This document shows positions 13,226-21,015 of a stretch of DNA of 23,317 nucleotides, one piece after another. Source of the DNA: Candidatus Omnitrophota bacterium. Its GTDB lineage: Bacteria > Omnitrophota > Gorgyraeia > Gygaellales > Profunditerraquicolaceae. Where the stretch lies: contig JAQUON010000007.1 in the NCBI GenBank assembly GCA_028717045.1, forward strand, positions 1 to 23,317. Reading direction: 5' to 3'. Made by a program: the position numbers and the translations under genes. The notes below the pieces were generated by a model. It made no database searches and had not been told where the DNA came from. It saw nothing but the letters and a program-made list of their open reading frames with translations. Positions within the stretch are counted from its first letter, which is position 1; the number at the start of each line of letters is the position of its first letter.

Positions 13226-15430
13226 ATGTCAAAAAAACTGCTTGTAAAAGTTCTCTTGATCGCCGGCCTATTCGGCCTGTGTGCCTATTTTGCGTTCCCG
13301 CTGCACACGCGTATTAACCTCGGCCTTGACCTAAAAGGCGGAATGCATCTGGTGTTAAGGGTCGATACTGCGCATCTATCTGATGAAGCCAAGGTTGATG
13401 CGGTAGACAGGGCCCTTGAGGTGGTCAGGAACAGGATAGATGAATTCGGGGTAAGGGAGCCTTCTATCCAGAAGCAAGGGGTTGATGAGATAGTGGTCCA
13501 GTTGCCGGGCATTACCGACAGGCAGCGTGCTATTGATTTAATCGGCCAGACTGCGCTCCTTGAATTTAAGCTTGTGGAAACCGATTCCGCAAAGCTTAAA
13601 AACGCCCTGGATGGTAATGTCCCCGAGGGGTATGAGTTAAAGTATACGCAGGAGGATAGCGAACCGGTATTGCTGGAGAAAAAACCCGTGCTTACGGGAG
13701 AGGCGGTAGCTAATGCGAGCGTGCAATTCAGCCAAAGCGCATTCAACCAGCCCATTGTCGCTTTAAAGTTTAATGTAAAGGGTGCCAAGGTTTTCGCAGA
13801 GGTAACCGCCGCCAACATAGGAAAGCGGCTTGCGATTGTCCTTGATGGCAAGGTGAAGTCTGCGCCTCGTATCAAGGAGGCCATTCCTTCGGGGGAGGGC
13901 ATTATTACGGGGAGATTTACCGTAGAACAGGCCCAGGACCTGGCAATAGTGCTCAGGGCGGGTTCTCTACCTGCGCCAATCTATATCGAAGAAGAAAGGA
14001 CTATCGGCCCCCTCCTTGGGCAAGACTCAATCTCAAAAGGTATCAAGGCAAGCCTTATCGGCAGCGCATTAGTGCTTGTATTTATGGCTTCATATTATCT
14101 TATCGCCGGGCTCGTCGCAGATATTGCGCTTACCCTTAACTTGCTGGTGATATTGGGAGGGTTGGGTATGCTGCCGGTTCTCTTCCCCGGCATTTCCGCA
14201 ACACTCACTCTTCCTGGCATTGCCGGTATCGTGCTTTCTTTGGGCATGGCGGTTGATGCCAACGTCCTGATTAACGAGCGCATCAGGGAAGAGGTTGCGA
14301 TGGGCAGGAATTTAGCGCTTGCCATACACAACGGCTATTCTCGGGCATTCAGCGCGATCTTTGACTCAAACCTTACTACCCTGATAGCGGCATTCCTGTT
14401 GTTTCAGTTCGGCACCGGCCCGATCAGGGGTTTTGCGGTTACGCTGACTATCGGTATCATCGCCAGCATGTTTACCGCAATTGTGGTAACAAGGACGATA
14501 TTCGAGCTCTTATTAAAATTCGGCCTCCTGAAATCCCTGCCGATGTGTAAGATCATGAAGGAGACCAAGTTTGATTTTATAAGAAAAAGAAAGATATTCT
14601 ACGCACTGTCGCTTATTGTGATACTTATCGGGCTGTTTTCCTTTTTGTCAAAAGGAAAACAGGCGTACGGCATCGATTTCGCCGGCGGGCAATTGCAGGA
14701 ATACAGCTTTAAGAGCCCTCCTTCGATTGATAAGGTAAGGGCGATCATGAAGGACTTAAACCTTGCCGATGCATCAATTCAGCAATTCAGGGAAAATCCG
14801 AGGGCATTGCTCATAAGGACTGCTCAGGACAAGAGCCAGGTAATACTTGAGAAGTTGCATGAGTCTTTTCCGCAAGAGCAAATACAGATTTTGAGGATCG
14901 AGCATGTAGGGCCTGTCGCCGGAAGGCATTTAAAAAATAAGGCCATCTATGCACTTTTATGGTCGCTGGCAGGGATTCTCGGCTACGTGGCATTACGGTT
15001 TAAACACTTCAATTTTGCGGCGGCAGGCGTTATCGCGCTTTTCCACGACGTCCTGGTTGCGCTGGGCTTCTTGGCCCTGACCAACCGCCAGATAGATTTA
15101 TTAAGCATTACGGCATTCCTGACGATAGCCGGTTATTCCATTAACGATACTATCGTTATCTACGACCGGGTCAGGGAGAACAGCCGTCTTTTAAGGAAAA
15201 AGAGCTTGTATGAACTTATCAATATAAGCGTGAACCAGACCTTAAGCAGGACGATCTTGACCTCCGGGGTGACATTGCTTGTGGTAGTGGCGATTATGTG
15301 CTACGGGGGAGAGGTGCTGAGCAACTTTGCCTTTACCTTATTCGTAGGATTTATATCCGGGGTCTATTCTACCGTATATATCGCTACACCGCTTGTGCTT
15401 GCCTGGCAGGGAAGGAAATCCTCGCTGTAA
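13226..15430 (+). CDS. secDF: SecDF, fused protein-export membrane protein
   Basis: Uses proton motive force to complete translocation of secreted proteins across the inner membrane. SecD and SecF are fused in one 734-residue chain. The SecD half (about 1-445) has an N-terminal membrane helix, 'GLDLKGGMHLVL' at 33-44, a periplasmic P1 region, 'LRAGSLPAPIYIEEERTIGP' and helices with 'LGMAVDANVLINERIREE'. The SecF half (about 449-734) has 'GIDFAGG' near 482-488, 'ALFHDVLVALGFLAL' and 'TIAGYSINDTIVIYDRVRENSR'. Both halves look complete, so this is a normal fusion and not a broken pair. ATG 13226 has only a weak leader (CCGGGGC). It follows yajC by 15 bases. Confidence 0.97.
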   Translation: MSKKLLVKVLLIAGLFGLCAYFAFPLHTRINLGLDLKGGMHLVLRVDTAHLSDEAKVDAVDRALEVVRNRIDEFGVREPSIQKQGVDEIVVQLPGITDRQRAIDLIGQTALLEFKLVETDSAKLKNALDGNVPEGYELKYTQEDSEPVLLEKKPVLTGEAVANASVQFSQSAFNQPIVALKFNVKGAKVFAEVTAANIGKRLAIVLDGKVKSAPRIKEAIPSGEGIITGRFTVEQAQDLAIVLRAGSLPAPIYIEEERTIGPLLGQDSISKGIKASLIGSALVLVFMASYYLIAGLVADIALTLNLLVILGGLGMLPVLFPGISATLTLPGIAGIVLSLGMAVDANVLINERIREEVAMGRNLALAIHNGYSRAFSAIFDSNLTTLIAAFLLFQFGTGPIRGFAVTLTIGIIASMFTAIVVTRTIFELLLKFGLLKSLPMCKIMKETKFDFIRKRKIFYALSLIVILIGLFSFLSKGKQAYGIDFAGGQLQEYSFKSPPSIDKVRAIMKDLNLADASIQQFRENPRALLIRTAQDKSQVILEKLHESFPQEQIQILRIEHVGPVAGRHLKNKAIYALLWSLAGILGYVALRFKHFNFAAAGVIALFHDVLVALGFLALTNRQIDLLSITAFLTIAGYSINDTIVIYDRVRENSRLLRKKSLYELINISVNQTLSRTILTSGVTLLVVVAIMCYGGEVLSNFAFTLFVGFISGVYSTVYIATPLVLAWQGRKSSL

Positions 15431-15438
15431 GCTTCCCG

Positions 15439-17331
15439 ATGTTTAAATCCCTGAAACTGTATGTCTGTGGCTCGGTCGACCTTGAGGGCATTTCCAAAAC
15501 CCTCATTGAGTTCGGTTACAGAAGGCAGCAGTCGGCCGCAGAAGAAGGCGATTTTTCCCGCCGCGGAAACATCATCGATATTTTCCCCCTGGCATTTGAA
15601 CTTCCGGTCAGAATCGAACTGGAACTCGATACCATCGCCTCGATTAAGACATTTAATCCCGCTGACGGCTCTTCACTCTGGGAGCACCGCATTATCATCG
15701 TATTGCCCATAAAGAAGGCCCGGCCCCAAAAGGCGCTGGCGATGACCGAGGAGCTGCTTCTTAATAATTTCGTGGACTTAGAGCCCGGCGATTATGTGGT
15801 GCACACCCGTCACGGCATAGGGAAGTTTTTAGGCCTGCAAAGAATCAAGCTGCACGACAGCCCCAAGGACCATCTTGTCATAGAGTACGACCTCAATGAG
15901 AAGCTCTACGTACCTGTTGAAGAGATGCATCTGGTGCAGAAGTATATCGCGTTTCATATCCGCAGGCCGAAGCTCTACCGGTTAGGGTCAAAAGAGTGGG
16001 AGCGGACAAAGCTGCGGGCGAAGAAGGGGATCCAGAAGCTTGCCTGGGACCTCTTGTCGCTTCAGGCTATGCGTATGGCTGTCCCCGGGTTTGCCTACGA
16101 TAAAGACAGCGACTGGCAGGCGCAGTTTGAAGCAACCTTTCCGTACCAGGAAACGCCGGATCAGTCAAAAGCAGCTCTTGAAGTCAAGAAGGACATGGAG
16201 TCGCCCAGGCCAATGGATAGGCTCTTGTGCGGGGATGTCGGCTACGGGAAAACCGAAGTTGCGATGCGCGCGGCTGTCAAGGCAGTCCTGAATAATAAGC
16301 AGGTGGCATACCTTGTGCCTACGACGATCCTTGCCGAACAGCACTATCACAATTTTTCCCAGCGCGTAAAAGAGTTTCCCATCCGGGTTGCGCTTCTCTG
16401 CCGTTTCAAAACACATAGGGAGCAAAGGGAGATTGTCCGCGGCCTGGCGCAAGGCTCGGTTGATATCGTAATAGGCACGCACCGGCTCTTGTCCGGCGAC
16501 GTCGTCTTTAAGGACCTTGGCCTGGTGATTATCGACGAAGAGCAGCGTTTCGGGGTACGGGCTAAGGAGAAATTAAAGGCGTTGCGGCTGACTTCTGATG
16601 TATTGACCCTTACTGCAACCCCTATTCCCCGGACGTTATACATGAGCCTTATGGGCGCAAAAGACCTTTCGGTCATCAATACCCCTCCCCAAAACAGATT
16701 GCCTATCAAGACGATTGTGGTAGAATATGACGAAGATATCATAAGGCAGGCGATTACCAGGGAGTTGCAGCGTAAGGGCCAGGTTTTCTTTCTGCATAAC
16801 CGCGTGCAAGATATCGAGAAGGTTCAGGCAAGGCTTACGCGCCTGCTCCCCGAGGGGACAAGGCTGGCTATCGCCCACGGCCAAATGCTCCCGAAAACCC
16901 TGGAAGCAGTGATGCTTGAGTTTATCCAGGGCCGGATAGACGTATTGATCTCTACCATGATTATCGAGTCTGGCATCGATATCCCCAATGCCAATACCAT
17001 TATCGTACACAATGCGCATATGTTCGGGTTGTCGGACTTGCACCAGCTGCGCGGAAGGGTAGGAAGGTTTGACCGCGCTGCCTACTCTTACTTTCTTATC
17101 CCGCATCAGGAAATACTTAATGCCGATGCAAAGAAGCGGCTTGCGGCGGTCCAGGAATATGTGCATCTGGGTGCGGGTTTTCGGATCGCCATGGAAGACC
17201 TTGAGATCAGAGGCGCAGGCAACCTGCTTGGCGTACAGCAGCACGGGTTTATTGCTGCGGTGGGCTTTGACCTTTATTGCAGGCTCTTGAGGGAAGCAGT
17301 TGCAACCTTAAAGGAAGCGGTTACATCGTAA
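15439..17331 (+). CDS. mfd: Mfd-type transcription-repair coupling factor, very short form
   Basis: Expected to push RNA polymerase stalled at lesions and recruit UvrA. It is 630 residues against about 1,150 in E. coli. I chose ATG 15439, eight bases after the secDF stop; the frame is open upstream but only within secDF. Residues about 15-92 match the UvrB-like domain 2 (EEGDFSRRGNIIDIFPLAFELPVRIEL). Residues about 110-170 are the RNA-polymerase-interaction domain (PGDYVVHTRHGIGKFLGL, KLYVPVEEMHLVQKY). The motor follows: GDVGYGKT (265-272), DEEQ (366-369), TATPIPRTL (392-400), QLRGRVGR (536-543), then the 'EIRGAGNLLG' TRG-type motif. Domains 1a/1b, 3 and 7 are missing, but no frameshift or stop interrupts the frame. 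RecG is excluded by the interaction domain. Confidence 0.92.
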   Translation: MFKSLKLYVCGSVDLEGISKTLIEFGYRRQQSAAEEGDFSRRGNIIDIFPLAFELPVRIELELDTIASIKTFNPADGSSLWEHRIIIVLPIKKARPQKALAMTEELLLNNFVDLEPGDYVVHTRHGIGKFLGLQRIKLHDSPKDHLVIEYDLNEKLYVPVEEMHLVQKYIAFHIRRPKLYRLGSKEWERTKLRAKKGIQKLAWDLLSLQAMRMAVPGFAYDKDSDWQAQFEATFPYQETPDQSKAALEVKKDMESPRPMDRLLCGDVGYGKTEVAMRAAVKAVLNNKQVAYLVPTTILAEQHYHNFSQRVKEFPIRVALLCRFKTHREQREIVRGLAQGSVDIVIGTHRLLSGDVVFKDLGLVIIDEEQRFGVRAKEKLKALRLTSDVLTLTATPIPRTLYMSLMGAKDLSVINTPPQNRLPIKTIVVEYDEDIIRQAITRELQRKGQVFFLHNRVQDIEKVQARLTRLLPEGTRLAIAHGQMLPKTLEAVMLEFIQGRIDVLISTMIIESGIDIPNANTIIVHNAHMFGLSDLHQLRGRVGRFDRAAYSYFLIPHQEILNADAKKRLAAVQEYVHLGAGFRIAMEDLEIRGAGNLLGVQQHGFIAAVGFDLYCRLLREAVATLKEAVTS

Positions 17332-17341
17332 GGAGGGCTCA

Positions 17342-18256
17342 ATGAGGGCAACAAAGAAGATCCAGGTGTGTATAATTGCCATACTGCTTGGCGCAGGCGC
17401 GGGTATCCAGCCGTGTATGGCGCAAAAAAAGATAATCGCGGTAGCCAATAATGAAGTCATCACCCAGAAGGACCTTGAGGATTTTACGCGTTTCATGCGC
17501 ATCCAGCTATCCCAGCAGTACCAGGGCAAAGAGCTTGAGGCAAAAATGCAGTCTATGAAGCTGGACCTCGTGGATAAATTAATCGAAGACCGCCTGATTC
17601 TTCAGGAAGCGAAGAAGAACAAGGTGGCTGCAGATGCGAATCAGGTCAAGGCAAAACTGGAAGAGATAAAGAAACGCTATGGCTCTAATATGGCGTTTCA
17701 GGATGCAATCGCAACGCAGGGCCTGGTTGAAGCCGACATAGAAGAGCGCCTTAAGGAACAGATGAGCATGTATGAATTTATCCAGCAGAAGATAAAAAGC
17801 AGGATTATCGTCAAGCCCGAGGAGGTAACTGAATTTTTCAATACCCATAAAGAAGAATTCGTGGTTGGGCCGCAGCGTGAATTTGAATCGGTTGCCGCGC
17901 GCAGTATGCAGGCAGCGGAAGGGATACGTGCGCAACTACAGGCAGGAAAGACCATGCAGGAAGTTGCCGAGGCCGATGGCCTTAGCGTTACAAGCATTAC
18001 CTCAAGCAGGCAGGAACTTAAAAAAGAGATCGGGGATGCGGTGTTTGGTCTTAAAGAAGGACAGGTCAGCCAGCCGCTAAGAATAGAAGGGGCCTATTAT
18101 ATTTTCAGGCTCACGCGCATCATTGCGTCAAGGAGCCAGGAAATAAGCGAGGTCCAGGATGCGATATACAGGCTGTTGTTTGAAATGAAGTTCCAGGAAG
18201 ATTTAAGAAAGTGGCTCGATGAAGTCAAAAAAAATTCGTATATCAAGATCTTCTAG
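17342..18256 (+). CDS. SurA-like periplasmic chaperone with a degenerate parvulin domain
   Basis: Probably escorts exported proteins through the periplasm. It has 304 residues. A signal peptide (residues 1-27) ends in CMA before QKK, suitable for signal peptidase I. Residues about 30-160 fit the SurA N-terminal chaperone fold: 'IIAVANNEVITQKDLEDF', 'LVDKLIEDRLILQEAKK', 'AFQDAIATQGLVEADIEERLKEQ'. Residues about 175-262 match a parvulin outline ('GDAVFGLKEGQVSQPLRIEGAYYIFRL') but lack the conserved 'ARHIL' start and catalytic histidines, so isomerase activity is doubtful. GGAGG (17332-17336) precedes ATG by five bases. It overlaps pdxA by 38 bases. Gene order with pdxA and rsmA supports a surA identity. 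Confidence 0.85.
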   Translation: MRATKKIQVCIIAILLGAGAGIQPCMAQKKIIAVANNEVITQKDLEDFTRFMRIQLSQQYQGKELEAKMQSMKLDLVDKLIEDRLILQEAKKNKVAADANQVKAKLEEIKKRYGSNMAFQDAIATQGLVEADIEERLKEQMSMYEFIQQKIKSRIIVKPEEVTEFFNTHKEEFVVGPQREFESVAARSMQAAEGIRAQLQAGKTMQEVAEADGLSVTSITSSRQELKKEIGDAVFGLKEGQVSQPLRIEGAYYIFRLTRIIASRSQEISEVQDAIYRLLFEMKFQEDLRKWLDEVKKNSYIKIF

Positions 18257-19202
18257 GCGCGTCAGGGTCGGCATTACTATGGGGGACCCCTCGGGCATAG
18301 GCAGTGAGATTATTGTCCGTTCTTTGGCCTCTTTGGGCCCTATAGCCGATGTCACGATCATCGGCGATGCCTTTGTGTTTAGTAAGGTAACGTCTTGTGT
18401 GCGCCGCAAGCTCGCATGCGCGTTTATAGACCTGCATAATGTCAGGCGAATGGATTTTTCGTTCGGTACGATAAAAGCAGAATATGGCAAGGCATCTGTT
18501 GACTACCTGGATAAGGCCATGGACTTACTGAAAGATAAACAGCTGGACTGTCTGGTTACTGCGCCGATATCCAAAGAGGCGCTTTCTTTGGCAGGTATTC
18601 CTCTTACCGGGCATACCGAGTATCTTGCGCGCGCAGCCTCTGCGAAAAGGGTGGTAATGATGCTGCTTAATAAATTCCTCAAAATAAGCCTAGTGACAAG
18701 GCACCTGCCTTTGCAGCAGGTTTCTCGCAGCATTCACAAGCGCTTGATTAGGGAGACATTGTTACTTACGCGCAACGCGCTCACAAGTTTATTCTTAATC
18801 CGCAAGCCCCGCATTGTCATTTGCGGTCTTAATCCCCATGCGTCAGATAACGGCGTATTGGGCCCGCAGGAACACAGCGTAATCATGCCTGCGTTAAAAG
18901 GCATGGGTGGGAAAAAAGGAATTGTTGACGGCCCGCTATCCGCGGATGTAGCGCTCTACAAACTACTGCGCAAAGAATATGACGCGGCAGTAGCCATGTA
19001 TCACGACCAGGCATTGATTGCCCTTAAGCTCCTCGATGCTTCTACGGGAGTTAATATTACGCTTGGCCTTCCTTTTGTGAGGACTTCTCCTTTACACGGA
19101 ACCGCATTCGATATTGCCGGAAAGCACTGTGCCAATGCCCTTTCCATGCAGGCAGCCATACAAACAGCCATACAATGTTGCGCAAACCTAAAAAACGCCT
19201 AG
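18219..19202 (+). CDS. pdxA: 4-hydroxythreonine-4-phosphate dehydrogenase
   Basis: NAD-dependent enzyme of pyridoxal phosphate synthesis by the DXP-dependent route. It has 327 residues, normal length. 'VGITMGDPSGIGSEIIV' is the N-terminal signature, 'TAPISKEAL' and 'LTGHTEYLA' follow, and the expected metal-site histidines are H162 (TRHLPL), H207 (GLNPHASDNG) and H262 (MYHDQAL). 'GPLSADVALYK' and 'FVRTSPLHGTAFDIAGK' close the pattern. ATG 18219 overlaps the surA-like gene by 38 bases with a basic 14-residue lead; no later ATG precedes the signature, so the early start is likely. The 3' end overlaps rsmA by 28 bases. Confidence 0.96.
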   Translation: MKSKKIRISRSSRRVRVGITMGDPSGIGSEIIVRSLASLGPIADVTIIGDAFVFSKVTSCVRRKLACAFIDLHNVRRMDFSFGTIKAEYGKASVDYLDKAMDLLKDKQLDCLVTAPISKEALSLAGIPLTGHTEYLARAASAKRVVMMLLNKFLKISLVTRHLPLQQVSRSIHKRLIRETLLLTRNALTSLFLIRKPRIVICGLNPHASDNGVLGPQEHSVIMPALKGMGGKKGIVDGPLSADVALYKLLRKEYDAAVAMYHDQALIALKLLDASTGVNITLGLPFVRTSPLHGTAFDIAGKHCANALSMQAAIQTAIQCCANLKNA

Positions 19203-19966
19203 GCCAGCATTTTCTCATTTCTCCCCATTTTAAGCAGAAAATAGCACAGAGTTGCGATATTGGTAAGGGCGATACAGTGCTTGAGATAGGGCCGGGAAGA
19301 GGAGAGCTGACCGTTATTTTAGCTGAAATGTGCGCTTCGTTGGTGGCAGTTGAATTTGACCGGGAACTGGCAGCGTTGTTGAAAGATAAATTCAAAGATA
19401 AGCCTTCAGTGGAGATAATAGCCGGCGATATACTGCGTTTTGACCCGGCCGGTTATTTCAAGAACCATAGCGGGAAAATCAAGGTCATCGGCAATATCCC
19501 TTACCAGATTACCAGCCCCATTATTCAGCACCTCATAACGCAGCGCAATTGTATCGAATCGATAGGTATTACGATTCAGAAAGAGCTCGGAGAGCGCCTC
19601 ACCGCTACACCTGGCTCAAAAACATACGGAGCATTCAGCTGTTTTGTGCAATATTATACCGAAGCAAAACTGTTATTTGTGATAAAGAGAGGTTGTTTCT
19701 ATCCGGCGCCGAAAGTGGATTCCTGTTTTGTCCGCCTCAAAATCAGAACAGAGCCTGCGGTTAAGGTTAACGATGAAGCGTTGTTTTTCCGTATTATCAG
19801 AGCGGCTTTTAATAAAAGGAGAAAAACCTTGCGGAACAGCCTTCAGGAGGTGGTAGGCGCAGAAATCATAGAAAAGTTTTTTGGCCTTCGTCATATCGAT
19901 AGGAATACCCGTCCTGAATCCCTTTCTCTTGAAGAGTTCGCGTACTTGTCCCGATTGTGCGGCTGA
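19175..19966 (+). CDS. rsmA: 16S rRNA dimethyladenosine transferase
   Basis: Dimethylates two adjacent adenines in the 3' hairpin of 16S rRNA (A1518/A1519 in E. coli) late in small-subunit assembly. It has 263 residues, full length. The SAM-binding motif is 'LEIGPGRGELT' (36-46), the catalytic motif is N107-I-P-Y (GNIPYQITSPI), and 'KKRLGQHFL', 'FYPAPKVDSCFVRL' and 'RAAFNKRRKTLRNSL' are family hallmarks. ATG 19175 lies within the pdxA 3' end in another frame, so expression is probably coupled to pdxA. Also known as ksgA. Confidence 0.97.
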   Translation: MLRKPKKRLGQHFLISPHFKQKIAQSCDIGKGDTVLEIGPGRGELTVILAEMCASLVAVEFDRELAALLKDKFKDKPSVEIIAGDILRFDPAGYFKNHSGKIKVIGNIPYQITSPIIQHLITQRNCIESIGITIQKELGERLTATPGSKTYGAFSCFVQYYTEAKLLFVIKRGCFYPAPKVDSCFVRLKIRTEPAVKVNDEALFFRIIRAAFNKRRKTLRNSLQEVVGAEIIEKFFGLRHIDRNTRPESLSLEEFAYLSRLCG

Positions 19967-19985
19967 ACTTTTATGAAAATTCTTC

Positions 19986-20014
19986 TTGCAAATCTAGGCA
20001 AATAACTATAAAAT
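19986..20014 (+). promoter_or_regulatory. Candidate promoter before the ExeA-like gene
   Basis: TTGCAA (19986-19991), a 17-bp spacer and TAAAAT (20009-20014) lie in an AT-rich 130-base gap that holds no gene. A perfect nine-base inverted repeat, ATTCTTCTT (19979-19987) and AAGAAGAAT (20023-20031), brackets it. This would start a new unit of three genes. Confidence 0.5.
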
Positions 20015-20096
20015 AAAATATTAAGAAGAATACGCTTTCTATTAAATATTCTTTAGTTTCAATGGGTTATAGTTGAAGATAAAAAAGGGGTAATGC

Positions 20097-21002
20097 ATGT
20101 ATGAGGCATATTGGGAATTAAGCGAGAAACCGTTTGAGAATACTCCTGACCCCCGTTTTTTGTATTATTCCCAGGAGCACAAAGAAGCACTTGCGCGGTT
20201 GCTCTATGTAGTGCGGGAACGCAAAGGGGGAGGCCTTCTTACCGGAGAATACGGAAGCGGTAAAACCCTGCTTAGCCGTGTATTATGGCAGGAGCTTCAG
20301 CAGGAGAATAAATACCAATCGGTATTTATTCTCAACCCCCGGCTTTCAGGGCTTGAGTTTATCCAGGAGATTACCCATCAGCTTAGCGGCGGAGGCCAGG
20401 AAGCCACTTCAAACAAGGCCGATCTATTCCACGCGCTCCACAAGATCTTATATTCCAACCATAATGTGGGCAGGCACTGCGTGATTATGATTGATGAGGC
20501 GCAGGCAATCCAGGATAAGGACACGCTTGAGGAGTTGAGGCTATTATTAAATTTTCAGCTCGACAATGCGTTCCTCCTTACGATTATCTTATTGGGCCAG
20601 CCGGAACTAAAGATTATGGTCAATAATATGCCGCAGCTTGCCCAGAGGATGGCAGTACGTTATCATTTGGTTGCGCTCGGAGAAGAGGAAACGCGTGAAT
20701 ATGTTGCCCACCGGTTAATGGTGGCCGGCGTAAAAAAACCCCTTTTTGACGAGAAAGCACTTAAACTTGTCTTTAGTACTTCGCAAGGGATCCCCAGGCG
20801 GATAAATACGATTTGTGACCTTGCCCTTTTGGTCGGCTACGGCAACGGCGTGAAGGTTATCGATGAGAAGACTATTTCAGGGATTGCCGAAGACCTGCAG
20901 GATACAAAAACAGGCCCTCATAATGTCGGAATGCACGCACCGGGCAAACCGGTTCAGATCGAGCCGGACAGCAACAAGCCCGAACGGCACGGACCAAAAT
21001 AA
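20097..21002 (+). CDS. GspA/ExeA-type AAA+ ATPase
   Basis: Cytoplasmic or membrane-associated ATPase of the ExeA/GspA family, which in type II secretion helps assemble the secretin through the peptidoglycan. It has 301 residues. The start 'MYEAYWELSEKPFENTPDPRFLYYSQEHKEAL' is the family signature. Walker A is GEYGSGKT (50-57), Walker B is VIMIDEAQ (129-136), and 'GIPRRINTICDLALL' is the sensor-2 region. Unlike Aeromonas ExeA it lacks a transmembrane helix and a peptidoglycan-binding C-terminus, ending in a polar Pro/Lys-rich tail. AAGGGG (20085-20090) sits six bases before ATG. Next to an HD-GYP and a coiled-coil membrane protein, it may serve a pilus or secretion system. A transposon-type AAA homologue is less likely. 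Confidence 0.88.
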   Translation: MYEAYWELSEKPFENTPDPRFLYYSQEHKEALARLLYVVRERKGGGLLTGEYGSGKTLLSRVLWQELQQENKYQSVFILNPRLSGLEFIQEITHQLSGGGQEATSNKADLFHALHKILYSNHNVGRHCVIMIDEAQAIQDKDTLEELRLLLNFQLDNAFLLTIILLGQPELKIMVNNMPQLAQRMAVRYHLVALGEEETREYVAHRLMVAGVKKPLFDEKALKLVFSTSQGIPRRINTICDLALLVGYGNGVKVIDEKTISGIAEDLQDTKTGPHNVGMHAPGKPVQIEPDSNKPERHGPK

Positions 21003-21015
21003 CGATAACGCCTAA

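Noticed and set aside
13226..15430. secD and secF as two genes accidentally joined
   Set aside because: The chain is continuous with both halves complete, and fused SecDF is known in several phyla.
15298..15438. Longer mfd N-terminus starting within secDF
   Set aside because: The extra 47 residues are secDF codons read in another frame (Arg, Tyr and Cys rich) and do not resemble Mfd domain 1.
16347..17244. Minus-strand open frames of 131 and 202 codons opposite mfd
   Set aside because: They lie antisense to conserved helicase motifs and have no independent signals.
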